This document shows positions 1-7,877 of a stretch of 49,173 nt of DNA, piece by piece. The DNA comes from Photobacterium pectinilyticum (GTDB lineage: Bacteria; Pseudomonadota; Gammaproteobacteria; Enterobacterales; Vibrionaceae). The notes below the pieces were generated by a model. It saw only the letters and a list, made by a program, of their open reading frames with translations. It was not told where the DNA came from and did not search any database. The stretch spans positions 1 to 49,173 of the forward strand of contig NZ_JANEYT010000036.1 in NCBI RefSeq assembly GCF_024357955.1, in the 5' to 3' direction. How positions within the stretch are numbered: the stretch's first letter is position 1; the number at the start of each line of letters is the position of its first letter. The translations under genes and the position numbers were made by a program.

Positions 1-66
1 GGACAACGTATCACCATTTCCAGGAGGCGGTCATGGAGTTATCAAAATGTAGCACTATTAGGATCA
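1..66. mobile_element. possible end of an insertion element abutting the truncated recombinase
   Basis: The reading frame of the next minus-strand gene stops exactly where a TGA in this segment begins, and none of the three minus-strand frames of 1-66 continues the protein beyond about 17 codons. Read on the minus strand the segment starts TGATCC and carries no recognisable recombinase sequence. That is what an insertion-sequence end supplying a stop codon would look like. On the plus strand an AGGAGG stands at 22-27, just before an ATG at 33. I do not recognise a specific IS family, and the window edge hides the rest. Confidence 0.3.
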
Positions 67-1113
67 GCTATTTAGCCGTTCTAACGAATACCTTCTCGCG
101 GCTTGCGTGGCATCAAAAGCCAGCTCCAGCGCCAGCTTTGCGATAGGGGCGGTATTCCACGTGGTATAAATTCTTTCGCCCTTATTTCCTTTTGTAGAAA
201 ATCCTGAAACCTTGGGCACAGCAGCCAGTGAATCGTCATAGCTCTCTTTATTCATGGAGAGCAGCTCTTCCTTTCGGGCTGCGGAGAATAAACCGACACA
301 GATAAAGCACATCCTGAGCAGCGTACCTAACCAGTTTCCTCGCCTGTAAAAGGAAAAATTAGGAATGGCTTTTCGTTCAGGCCACTTGCTTGTTCTGTCA
401 GACATCCTTTTTCTTAATGTCATCATTTGCATATCGGTTAAGGTACTTACATCAAGTGCTTTTAACTCAGCACTCAGCATATCATCCTGATAGGTGTATA
501 GCTTTTCCATCGCCTCTGAAATCTGATGGCGATAAGGGTGATAGGTTTCAACAAACTTAACAACCGTTTTTAAAATACTGACATGAATCGCTTCAGGAAA
601 TGCGATGGCCTGACCACCGTCCTCCGTATCAGGATTAACCCACTTGATATACTCTCGTTTATGGACATAACGCGATACAAGATCTGCTTTATTCAGTGAG
701 TTAATCGTAGAGGCAAGACCTTGGCACGTAAATTCAGCACCAACCCCATACAATGTTTTACTGCATCTCTCCCACTCTCGTTCGCTCGAAAGCAAGCTGA
801 AGTCACTTTTTCCCCAGCGTGTTGCGATGGTGCTTAATCTATTCCTTGTGGCTATGAGCGTGCTAACAGCCACATGGGAGTTAGAGTTTGATTTTTCCTT
901 TTGCCATTGCATCAGCGCATAGAGGTAAGACTGAATATCATGGCGGTACTTCTCATCAATATGCCTAAAAGAGAGTGCTTTTTTATTCTGGTTCAGGGCA
1001 TGAAAGTCCCACTCTACATCAAAAACACGTGACACTCCGTTCTTGTCAGAGTCAAACGTCACATACGGGTTCTCAGCAAGTTCTTGGCGAAGCTGTATAA
1101 GCTTTTCAGACAT
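64..1113 (-). CDS. tyrosine-recombinase-family protein, third gene of a recombinase trio, C-terminally truncated
   Basis: The 349-residue product has a long N-terminal region and then the first half of a tyrosine-recombinase catalytic domain. The segment GLFSAARKEELLSM around residues 274-287 holds the box I arginine (Arg280), and GFSTKGNKGER around 304-314 fits the beta-hairpin with the conserved lysine. The box II His-x-x-Arg and the nucleophilic tyrosine, which should follow, are missing because the frame ends at residue 349. The ATG follows the preceding gene's stop by only 3 nt, with an AAGGGG ribosome site inside that gene's end, so the two are co-translated. Without its catalytic end this protein should not cleave DNA alone. 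In related trios the third member is longer. Which trio family it belongs to (RIT, Tn554-like, Gamma-Mobile-Trio) is inference. Confidence 0.7.
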   Translation of the reverse strand: MSEKLIQLRQELAENPYVTFDSDKNGVSRVFDVEWDFHALNQNKKALSFRHIDEKYRHDIQSYLYALMQWQKEKSNSNSHVAVSTLIATRNRLSTIATRWGKSDFSLLSSEREWERCSKTLYGVGAEFTCQGLASTINSLNKADLVSRYVHKREYIKWVNPDTEDGGQAIAFPEAIHVSILKTVVKFVETYHPYRHQISEAMEKLYTYQDDMLSAELKALDVSTLTDMQMMTLRKRMSDRTSKWPERKAIPNFSFYRRGNWLGTLLRMCFICVGLFSAARKEELLSMNKESYDDSLAAVPKVSGFSTKGNKGERIYTTWNTAPIAKLALELAFDATQAARRYSLERLNS

Positions 1114-1116
1114 AAG

Positions 1117-2979
1117 TTACCCCTTAAAGAATTGACTTGCGCTGGCTCGGTCTTGGTAAAGCGGGTGGTAGTCGCCATCATCCACTTTTTGTTTTGCTTG
1201 AGCGTAATTTTTTGGTGCTTTTTGTTTCAGCCTGAGAAGGACTTTTTTCAACATCCCCTCCACCACAAAATACTCATCTTTAGGTGCGGAATTACTCGCC
1301 ACCATCTCCTTGAGGTCTTCAATTTGCTCTAAAAATGACAGCATCAGCCAAATGTCATTTTCTGACGCCACCAATTTATGACTGTCGCAATCAAAGCAAG
1401 CAAGAAAATCCGTGCAACGCCCCGTATCTTTGGAAAAATCAATGCCCAACTGCTTCATGCGCCTCGCTTCCGCAATAAGCTTCTCTGGTGTTGCTCCTGC
1501 GCATTTGATACCACTGGGCGTTGTCATTAATGGCTGCTCTTTGCTTTTACGGCTGCGCAAATTCTTATAATCATAATCTGACAAAATATCGCTGCGCATC
1601 GCCTTTGCATCCTCGATGGCTTTACCAATCTCCTCGCCCTTGGCAACCGCGCTTAACGCGCCAAACGTGGCATTGAGGTTATTATCATGGTCTGCCTGAA
1701 CACCACTCGAGTAGCGTTGGGCGACAACATTTATGTCATTATTCAGCCCCTGTGACACAAGGAAGATGTCTTCAGTGACTCGCATCAGTACATCAGATTT
1801 TGTTGCCCTGAATCGGCTTGTAGTAACCGTTAAGCCAGTTATCTTTTCAAGCTGAGTATTGACGCGGCCAACATTTGAACCATGGCTAATGAATGTCCAA
1901 ACCTCACCATTGGTATTAAAGAAAGGGCAGAGCGGCAGCTCATTTGACAGCGGGATACCCAGTGATAGGTACATCACCTTAGATGTTTTTAGCCATCGGG
2001 TAATCAACTCTTGGGTTCGCTGACTAAAACCAGCGCTATTATCCAAGTCCTTATAACCCGCCCTGAACTTCTCACCGTCAAAAACAAACCGCCCGCTACC
2101 GATACTTTTAAATGAAACATCCCCATGCTGCACATTAGCAAGCACCGATGTATTCATGCCTGTCAGCATTGAGAACACGAAAAACCAATTGCGCGATGCC
2201 TGATTATAAAGAGCTTGCCGATGAAATTGCTCAAGTGGAAGCGGGCTACTCTTTATATTTGCAGCTGTGGGTTTCATGCACTGCTTGAAGCCCTTTTTCT
2301 TTTCTGCACTTTGCCTTAATTTCCAGCCATTGCGCCTTACTTGCTCATCAAACCGTTCTTCATCAAAGAACGGGTGAATATCTAGCAACTCATTTTTCTC
2401 AATCGCTTCCTGAAAGACCAGTGCGCCTTTAACCAATATTTTGGATAAAGTCTTCAGCTCTGTTTCCACATGAAACGCTTTATTTGCAGCCAAAGGGCGT
2501 GCTGCAACTTCTGGCAGTGTCTTGAGGTCAGACTCTCGATTCCACAGCCTTAAAAAGAAAGATAAGCTGACTTGAATCTGCCCTGCTAACGATACCCGCT
2601 CACCTTTTTCGCGTAATTTATTGAAGTGCTTTAAGCAATCAATCATGACTGCATTAGTAAAAAGGTCACCGTGGTAACCAATACCATCAAGGTATTTAAA
2701 GTAAATAACAAGCCCAGAAAAATAATTCTGCTTTGATATGTTTTCAGGTAATGGGTTTAGCCGTTGGTGAATGTCCCTGACGATATCATCCCGATTCGCT
2801 AGCACGCCACTCCCTGATTTTATTTGCTTTACTGTCGGCACGTTACGGTAGCGCAGGCGGTGAGTGTGGGATTTGTTTCCATTGCCACAATCTAATACCA
2901 TATCTGCAAAACGAATTGGGATGATAGGTGCGCTGGTCTTTTTTGTTGTAATCTTGGTACGTTTACGTCCTTGCGTCAT
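1117..2979 (-). CDS. degenerate tyrosine-recombinase-family integrase, second gene of a recombinase trio
   Basis: This 620-residue protein has the layout of a large transposon integrase, but its catalytic motifs are partly altered. The box I region reads LTGMNTSVLANV (about residues 272-283), with Asn where the catalytic Arg is expected. Box II reads SRFRATKSD (388-396). The final motif is QGLNNDINVVAQRYSSG (410-426), which keeps a candidate tyrosine at 423 but lacks the usual His. A cysteine cluster follows (Cys493, then Cys522-x5-Cys528-x2-Cys531-x2-His), resembling a small zinc-binding module. Its start overlaps the stop of the first trio gene by 4 nt (ATGA). It resembles what has been called the integrase of Gamma-Mobile-Trio elements or TnpB of Tn554-type elements. 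I cannot assign the exact family by eye. It probably acts together with the neighbouring canonical recombinase. Confidence 0.75.
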   Translation of the reverse strand: MTQGRKRTKITTKKTSAPIIPIRFADMVLDCGNGNKSHTHRLRYRNVPTVKQIKSGSGVLANRDDIVRDIHQRLNPLPENISKQNYFSGLVIYFKYLDGIGYHGDLFTNAVMIDCLKHFNKLREKGERVSLAGQIQVSLSFFLRLWNRESDLKTLPEVAARPLAANKAFHVETELKTLSKILVKGALVFQEAIEKNELLDIHPFFDEERFDEQVRRNGWKLRQSAEKKKGFKQCMKPTAANIKSSPLPLEQFHRQALYNQASRNWFFVFSMLTGMNTSVLANVQHGDVSFKSIGSGRFVFDGEKFRAGYKDLDNSAGFSQRTQELITRWLKTSKVMYLSLGIPLSNELPLCPFFNTNGEVWTFISHGSNVGRVNTQLEKITGLTVTTSRFRATKSDVLMRVTEDIFLVSQGLNNDINVVAQRYSSGVQADHDNNLNATFGALSAVAKGEEIGKAIEDAKAMRSDILSDYDYKNLRSRKSKEQPLMTTPSGIKCAGATPEKLIAEARRMKQLGIDFSKDTGRCTDFLACFDCDSHKLVASENDIWLMLSFLEQIEDLKEMVASNSAPKDEYFVVEGMLKKVLLRLKQKAPKNYAQAKQKVDDGDYHPLYQDRASASQFFKG

Positions 2980-4571
2980 AGTGCCCCTTCCAAGTCCTCA
3001 AAAGCGCCAATATAGTCCAGTACATCCTCGTAGATTTCGTCGGCAGAGGGCATATCCTGTGCTATTTTCAGGTACTCCATGGTCGTCGCCCTATCTTCAT
3101 GGCCAAGCAACCTTGACACCTTATCCAGAGCCTCATCGGGTGTGATTGATGGGTTGCCATATTCATCCTTTTTATTTAAAAGATGGCGAAATATATCCAC
3201 AGCAAATGTTGGCCGTAAATTATGTAGGGAGCCAACTATAGGATGGTCAAGACCTTGGGTTAGATTTGCAGTGTTACGTACTTCAACCCAGCGTCCAGTA
3301 AAGTCTTGTAGCCGCGTAAACATAGGTTTCCCGGACTGGGTAATAAACAGGTACTCAAGCTCGGGGTTAATGGCATCGTCACCCTCAAAGAAATGCGTAT
3401 TACCTGCCTCAGTCTGCTCCTTGCACCATGCTTTGAATTTCTCAAGGCGCTTTTGATACCTGTCGGACTGCGAGTAATCGTAAAGCATCTTCATCAATGG
3501 GGCGGGGATAATGGTATCGCGGCTTTTATTCTTCTCTGCGAAGCCCTCGGCGGTCTTTGTGAGTGATTGGTACTTATCACCGACACCCAAATCCATCACA
3601 GGCTTTTTAAACACCTCTCTGCCGTCCTGAATCATGGTTTCGGGGTTCACTATCTGTCCCAAATGAAGGCTCGCTGCTTCCTCACGGCGCAACCCTGTAT
3701 AACGGCAAATCATTGGATGCAGGCAAAACTCAATCGGCAGTGAGTGCAGTTTATTATTGTCACCATGACGAACTACCCTGCGGGACTTCATCAATATATT
3801 TTGTAGGATGTTCCATTCACTATTTGTAAAAGGTTTTAAGTCACGGCGAAGGTTACTGAGGTTTGTGCCACCACTGCGAGATGACTTAGCAAACTTAATC
3901 CGCATATCCGTCGTGTGCACCTGCTTTTGTTGGTAAGCTTTCATACTGGATGCAGACGCCTCGAAATGGATATTCACGGCCTCAAACTGGAAGGGAGGAT
4001 TATTAAAGCGGATGCCTTGGCGAAGACAGTGTTTATAGAAACCAACAACACTGCTCATATATTGCCTAGCCGTTGTTTTAGCCAATACACCATCAATAGC
4101 GAGCTGCTTGACTCCATCACGATACTGGTAGGTTAACCGCTCTTGTTTGTTACGAGGAAAGGTATTCCATTCTGGGCGGGGGTCATCATAGAGAGGGTCA
4201 AAGTCACCTTCATCGTATTCAGCATCCCACTCAGCCTGTTTGTCCAATACAAAGCTAAAGTAATGGGCAAGCCCCTGTGCATCTGTACCAAGCTCAAGCA
4301 CGCCATCATCAATTGCTTTCGACAACAAGAACTCATTGGCCATGTTTATCGGCTGGTAGCTGATTAGGTTATCTTTGTTGTCGTACCCGACGATATTGAG
4401 TAAGGGAAGTTTCTTAATGAGGATCTTGTTGCCATTGGCACGGTAGGTAACCTGAGGTTCGCCATTCTCATCAATGGATACCAATGGTTTCTCGTAAACG
4501 AATTTAGGGATAGATGAAATTTCTACCTCTTTTCGTATGATTTTTTTCTGATTTTCATCGCTTTCTGGCAT
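2976..4571 (-). CDS. tyrosine recombinase, first gene of a recombinase trio
   Basis: Numbered from the ATG at 4571 this is a 531-residue site-specific recombinase with a complete catalytic set: box I CRYTGLRREEA (Arg295), a basic stretch KNKSRDTIIP (lysine near 349), box II LHNLRPTFA (His450 and Arg453), LLGHEDRATT (His491) and the nucleophile in MEYLKIA (Tyr500). The roughly 270 residues before box I would bind DNA and are longer than in phage integrases. A GTG at 4577 in the same frame could also start the gene. The ATG is preferred because GTGGGG lies at ribosome-site distance. A LexA-type box lies about 20 nt upstream, so transcription of the whole trio is probably SOS-induced. This is the likely catalytic partner of the two following genes. 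Of the published trios the nearest by architecture may be GmtY of Gamma-Mobile-Trio elements, but that is from memory and untested. Confidence 0.85.
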   Translation of the reverse strand: MPESDENQKKIIRKEVEISSIPKFVYEKPLVSIDENGEPQVTYRANGNKILIKKLPLLNIVGYDNKDNLISYQPINMANEFLLSKAIDDGVLELGTDAQGLAHYFSFVLDKQAEWDAEYDEGDFDPLYDDPRPEWNTFPRNKQERLTYQYRDGVKQLAIDGVLAKTTARQYMSSVVGFYKHCLRQGIRFNNPPFQFEAVNIHFEASASSMKAYQQKQVHTTDMRIKFAKSSRSGGTNLSNLRRDLKPFTNSEWNILQNILMKSRRVVRHGDNNKLHSLPIEFCLHPMICRYTGLRREEAASLHLGQIVNPETMIQDGREVFKKPVMDLGVGDKYQSLTKTAEGFAEKNKSRDTIIPAPLMKMLYDYSQSDRYQKRLEKFKAWCKEQTEAGNTHFFEGDDAINPELEYLFITQSGKPMFTRLQDFTGRWVEVRNTANLTQGLDHPIVGSLHNLRPTFAVDIFRHLLNKKDEYGNPSITPDEALDKVSRLLGHEDRATTMEYLKIAQDMPSADEIYEDVLDYIGAFEDLEGAL

Positions 4572-4589
4572 ACACACCCCACACCCAAA

Positions 4590-4605
4590 CTGTATATAAA
4601 AACAG
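4590..4605 (-). promoter_or_regulatory. LexA (SOS) box in front of the recombinase trio
   Basis: CTGTATATAAAAACAG is a perfect match to the CTGT-N8-ACAG LexA pattern with an AT-only spacer. On the minus strand it covers the candidate -10 (TATATA, 4593-4598) of a promoter whose -35 would be TTGAAA (4618-4623). LexA bound here should block transcription of the three recombinase genes until DNA damage. Confidence 0.75.
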
Positions 4606-4619
4606 TATACATCTGGTTT

Positions 4620-4785
4620 TCAACTTTAATAGTTATCTATGTGGGTTTTCATTGTCGCGATCAAAAAAATGCCGCCACTGTTGCACAATATGGCATCAGT
4701 GGCGGCACTCTTGATTTGTATTGAGCCATCATGAATCAAACGTAATGTATGACTCACTAAAAACCATTCTCAACTTTCAAAGTTA
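4620..4785. repeat. pair of near-identical 16-bp direct repeats between the recombinase promoter and ycgN
   Basis: TCAACTTTAATAGTTA (4620-4635) and TCAACTTTCAAAGTTA (4770-4785) match at 14 of 16 positions and lie in the gap between the trio promoter and the 3' end of ycgN. The second copy ends 1 nt before the ycgN stop codon complement, and contains AACTTT-CA-AAGTT, itself nearly palindromic. They could be recombinase binding or attachment sequence. That is inference. Confidence 0.35.
4663..4706 (-). terminator. rho-independent terminator after ycgN
   Basis: A 10-bp perfect stem (GCCGCCACTG at 4671-4680 with CAGTGGCGGC at 4697-4706) is followed on the minus strand by a T run (4663-4669). It lies downstream of ycgN, so the boundary with the incoming recombinase element is between this hairpin and about 4620. 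Confidence 0.8.
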
Positions 4786-4786
4786 A

Positions 4787-5233
4787 TTAACTCTTTTTAG
4801 CCCATTCAGGTAAGTTTTGGATGTGGTCTTCCCAATCGATAACATCAATCTCATACACCACGCTATCACGTACCGACTCATTCGCGGCATGCATGGCATC
4901 TTTCGAGCCAGTGAGCAATGGGTGCCATTCAGGCAGTGCTTTGCCTTCAGCCAGCAAACGGTAGGCACACGTTTCCGGTAGCCAGACGAACTCGTCGATG
5001 CGGTCGCGGGTCAGCTTAAGGCACTCTTCACCGGATTCAAAGCGGTTTGAGTAGTCTTTACAAGAACAGGTCTTGTTGTCCAGCAAGCTACAGGCAACAT
5101 TGGTGTAGTAGATTTCATCGGTATCATCATCGATCAGTTTGTGCAGGCAGCATTTACCGCAGCCGTCACAGAGCGCTTCCCACTCCTGGTCGGTCATTTC
5201 CTTTAAATCTTTCTCTTGCCAATACTGCGTCAT
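4787..5233 (-). CDS. ycgN: UPF0260 family cysteine-cluster protein YcgN
   Basis: A 148-residue protein of the UPF0260/YkgJ-type family, found as a core gene in gammaproteobacteria. The family signature is at residues 22-29, CDGCGKCC, followed by Cys48, Cys56, Cys58 and Cys71. Together these are expected to bind a metal (zinc or an iron-sulphur centre). The ATG at 5233 is chosen because it gives the usual family length. An in-frame upstream ATG at 5272 would add 13 residues not typical of the family. The biochemical role is unknown. The gene is divergent from a second Cys-rich protein at 5466 and has its own terminator at 4663-4706. Confidence 0.88.
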   Translation of the reverse strand: MTQYWQEKDLKEMTDQEWEALCDGCGKCCLHKLIDDDTDEIYYTNVACSLLDNKTCSCKDYSNRFESGEECLKLTRDRIDEFVWLPETCAYRLLAEGKALPEWHPLLTGSKDAMHAANESVRDSVVYEIDVIDWEDHIQNLPEWAKKS

Positions 5234-5465
5234 CACTCTGCCTTCTGTTGCTCTCACCTTGCGACTGGCCAAGGCCTATCATTGAGGCGGTTTTATAGCT
5301 TTCACACCCACAAAGTGCAAGTACTTCCGCCCCTTTAGCACCAATATCATCGTGTAATAAGAATCACTCCTATCCATAGCCGATAAAGCTACATTTTTTT
5401 GATCCCTAGCGGAGAGAGTGGTAACGTTCGCAACCGTTTTAATTAGTGTAGATGAGTGGTTAGTG

Positions 5466-5714
5466 ATGGAATGTCGATTAGGCTGTGGAGCGTGCTGTAT
5501 TGCACCAAGTATTTCTTCGCCGATCCCCGGTATGCCAAAAGGTAAACCCGCGGGCGTTCGCTGCATTCAGCTTAACGACAATAATCTGTGCAAGATTTTC
5601 GGCAAGCCAGAACGCCCTGCCGTCTGTCATCAATTTAAAGCCTGCCCGTCACTGTGTGGAAGCAGTAACAAGCAGGCATTGGATAATATTACCGAATTGG
5701 AAAGTCTGACCTAA
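5466..5714 (+). CDS. small YkgJ-family cysteine-cluster protein
   Basis: An 82-residue protein with nine cysteines. It opens with MECRLGCGACC, a CxxxCxxCC cluster at residues 3-11 of the kind seen in the YkgJ family, and continues with Cys33, Cys42, Cys54, Cys60 and Cys64. The start at 5466 is chosen because it puts the cluster at the very N-terminus as in relatives. The frame is open 16 codons further upstream. It probably binds a metal through the cysteines, with function unknown. Its stop codon overlaps that of the convergent gene at 5711-5956. It sits back-to-back with ycgN, another Cys-cluster protein, with 232 nt between their starts. Confidence 0.75.
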   Translation: MECRLGCGACCIAPSISSPIPGMPKGKPAGVRCIQLNDNNLCKIFGKPERPAVCHQFKACPSLCGSSNKQALDNITELESLT

Positions 5715-5956
5715 ACCGCAACCTTGCCGGTTAAGATACGCAAAACAGACTTGGCGTGCTCAACGGCCTGGTGACCAGAATGCGTAAGGTAACCGCCATC
5801 TTCCTGTGTAACCAACCCTTTCGCATACAACCGCTGTGCAGCTTGCACCAGCTCAGGCATGGCATCACTGCGTACTTTTATCCCCTCCAAATCACTGTGC
5901 ATTGGGAATTTAACTAGCAAATTCATCTCATGAACTAAATCGGCATTGTACGGCAT
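5711..5956 (-). CDS. TIGR02647-type small conserved protein
   Basis: An 81-residue protein starting MPYNADLVHEMNLLVKF. The pattern of an N-terminal helix, a central segment with YAKGLVTQEDGGYLTHSG, and a C-terminal helix is the look of the TIGR02647 family of small gammaproteobacterial proteins. The GLVTQEDGGYLTHSG part is reminiscent of the wing of a winged-helix fold, but no DNA-binding role has been shown that I know of. It converges on the Cys-cluster gene with overlapping stop codons and lacks an obvious hairpin between them. The family assignment is from memory of the sequence pattern. Confidence 0.7.
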   Translation of the reverse strand: MPYNADLVHEMNLLVKFPMHSDLEGIKVRSDAMPELVQAAQRLYAKGLVTQEDGGYLTHSGHQAVEHAKSVLRILTGKVAV

Positions 5957-6073
5957 GCTTCTCTCTCTTACTGAATTAACCTAACAATAATACTAGCGGC
6001 TTGGCAGAATATTTGTAGGTGTTGAGATCAATTCAGTGACATCGCGAAAGCGAGCAAGATCATATTTTTGCTA

Positions 6074-6097
6074 TAAAAAAACCGCCCGGAGGGGCGG
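6074..6097 (-). terminator. rho-independent terminator after the Tim44-like gene
   Basis: Stem CCGCCC (6082-6087) with GGGCGG (6092-6097), GC-only, followed on the minus strand by seven T residues (6074-6080). It lies 25 nt past the stop of the minus-strand gene ending at 6122. Confidence 0.85.
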
Positions 6098-6121
6098 CTT
6101 ATTCAATTTTGCATTTAACCG

Positions 6122-7009
6122 TTATGCTTGGATACCTACAATCAACCAAGGTGCATTTGGTGCACGCAAATCACGCTCAAGGTGCCAAATATCAGTAATA
6201 TCCTCTTCAACACCGTCCTGTCGGTCTTTGTAACGGCCAGAGAATTTAATGCTCAACTGCGCGATATTCGCATCGTAGTCAGCACGCACCAACTCGGCAT
6301 CAACGTACATCACTTCGGTATGCTGTTCGCCGTCAAGCTTGGCACGTTCGGCAATCAAGTCATCAAGCAATGCTGGGCTGACATACTCACGGATTGTGTC
6401 TAGCTCATTATGGTTCCACGCACCCTGGAGAACACGGTAGTGCTCGCGAGAACCGTTTAGGAATGCATTCATATTAAAGCCCGGAGGCAGATTGAATGGT
6501 ACATCGCTATCGGTTGATACGTACTCATCCTGTGCCATGCCACCTTGACCACCCTGATTCGCCTGCTGGCGGAACTGGTTCGGTTGCTGCGGCTGACGCG
6601 GGGAGTTACCAGAATACGCTTCGCGGTGACCCATTGGGGTCGATTTCGCGCTGCGCATAGTTTTGAATAATTTGAGGATAACATAGGCAATCAAGCCCAT
6701 AATCAAAATATCCATAAACTGGATACCTTCAAACGCACCGCCAAAGAAGGCTGCAAGCAATCCACCCGCTAATAGTCCGCCCATCAGGCCGCCCATCAGT
6801 CCTTTCCTGCTTGAGTTTGCTGCTTGATTAGCACCAGGTTGCTGCTGCTGTCTCAAGTTGTCCGTTTGTTGCGGTTGCTGCTTTTTCACTGGCGCAGTTT
6901 TAAAGCTTTTGCCAAATGATTTACCGCCACCAAATCTCTTTGCCTCAACCTCTGGCGCGATAAACGCGACCGTTAAGATCAGGGCAAATATTGTGAAGAT
7001 GCGTTTCAT
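6122..7009 (-). CDS. Tim44-like domain membrane protein
   Basis: A 295-residue protein. Residues 1-23 form a signal peptide ending near VEAKR. A low-complexity stretch rich in Gln, Lys and Pro follows (about 30-70). Next is a glycine-rich membrane segment (GLMGGLMGGLLAGGLLAAFFGG, about 70-92) and a second hydrophobic helix near 98-115. The C-terminal 130 residues (from about NAFLNGSREHYRVLQGAW) match the Tim44/MRPL45-type lipoyl-like fold used in mitochondria for membrane attachment of the import motor. Bacterial members are inner-membrane proteins of unknown role. The gene stands alone, with a strong terminator behind it and a divergent TM2 gene in front. Confidence 0.8.
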   Translation of the reverse strand: MKRIFTIFALILTVAFIAPEVEAKRFGGGKSFGKSFKTAPVKKQQPQQTDNLRQQQQPGANQAANSSRKGLMGGLMGGLLAGGLLAAFFGGAFEGIQFMDILIMGLIAYVILKLFKTMRSAKSTPMGHREAYSGNSPRQPQQPNQFRQQANQGGQGGMAQDEYVSTDSDVPFNLPPGFNMNAFLNGSREHYRVLQGAWNHNELDTIREYVSPALLDDLIAERAKLDGEQHTEVMYVDAELVRADYDANIAQLSIKFSGRYKDRQDGVEEDITDIWHLERDLRAPNAPWLIVGIQA

Positions 7010-7204
7010 TTGAATGAATTACCTTTGCCTTATATTGAACGTTGCATCGTAAACCGCTTCAACTGAATGTCAACCAAACCACATAAGCAAATTGTTACTA
7101 ATATTTAGTATCCATGAAATTCTGTCTTGTCATGCTAGACTGGGCTAAGGTTTAACCTTAATAACTTCAAAGTGTTAATAATTTTTATATAGACGGGATC
7201 ATAT

Positions 7205-7603
7205 ATGCAAGATACTCACAGCAAACTGATCGGATATCTATTGTGGATTTTCGGTTTTACCGGTGCCCACCGCTTTTACTACGGCAAGCCGGTTACCGGC
7301 ACTATCTGGTTTTTCACGCTGGGGCTGTTAGGCATCGGGTGGTTAATTGACCTGTTCCTGATCCCTTCCATGGACAGAGAAGCAGACCTGCGCTTCCAGG
7401 GCGGAGAGATCGACTATACCGTCGCCTGGCTACTGCTGACGTTCCTTGGTGTGTTTGGCCTACACCGAATGTACATGGGGAAATGGCTCACCGGTATTTT
7501 GTACCTATGCACCTTCGGCTTTTTCCTCATCGGTATCTTGGTCGATTTCTGGACCCTCAACGATCAAGTCTCGATGCAAAACCAAGAGCGGCGCCGGGCT
7601 TAA
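7205..7603 (+). CDS. protein with two tandem TM2 domains
   Basis: A 132-residue integral membrane protein made of two consecutive TM2 domains. Each has the GxxGxHRxYxG turn between two hydrophobic helices: GFTGAHRFYYGK near residues 17-28 and GVFGLHRMYMGK near 82-93. The two halves are clearly duplicates of one unit, giving four membrane helices and a short charged tail (QNQERRRA). TM2 proteins are widespread and their function is not known. It is single, with no convincing operon partner, and 195 nt separate it from the divergent Tim44-like gene. Confidence 0.82.
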   Translation: MQDTHSKLIGYLLWIFGFTGAHRFYYGKPVTGTIWFFTLGLLGIGWLIDLFLIPSMDREADLRFQGGEIDYTVAWLLLTFLGVFGLHRMYMGKWLTGILYLCTFGFFLIGILVDFWTLNDQVSMQNQERRRA

Positions 7604-7757
7604 CTGCGCTGCCAAAGTCGTGAATAATGATGCTAGCATTCAGAAAAGTGCTGGCATTTGCCATGACTAGGCTCACAACTCACCAAGTAATTGTTAGAAA
7701 TAGTTGTCGAGAAAGATAAGGTACTTGACCTATTATTGTGGTTAACACTAGAATATC

Positions 7758-7768
7758 GAACAATGTTC
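7758..7768. promoter_or_regulatory. candidate operator of the TetR-family regulator
   Basis: GAACAATGTTC is a perfect 5+1+5 palindrome about 110 nt ahead of the TetR-family start, in an AT-rich stretch suited to a promoter. TetR-family proteins usually bind palindromes of this size near their own gene. Assignment is positional only. Confidence 0.35.
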
Positions 7769-7877
7769 TAATTATTTTTTGCCTTTCTGCAAAAAAACTT
7801 ATTTTGCATCATACCCACTTGAGTGGGGCATATTACAATTAAGCAAAATAAGACTTATTCGATTAAGAGTAACTTCG

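Noticed and set aside
33..146. Plus-strand 37-codon frame behind an AGGAGG
   Set aside because: It runs antisense into the truncated recombinase gene and ends at once. The ribosome-like AGGAGG is probably chance, although a gene start of a neighbouring insertion cannot be excluded.
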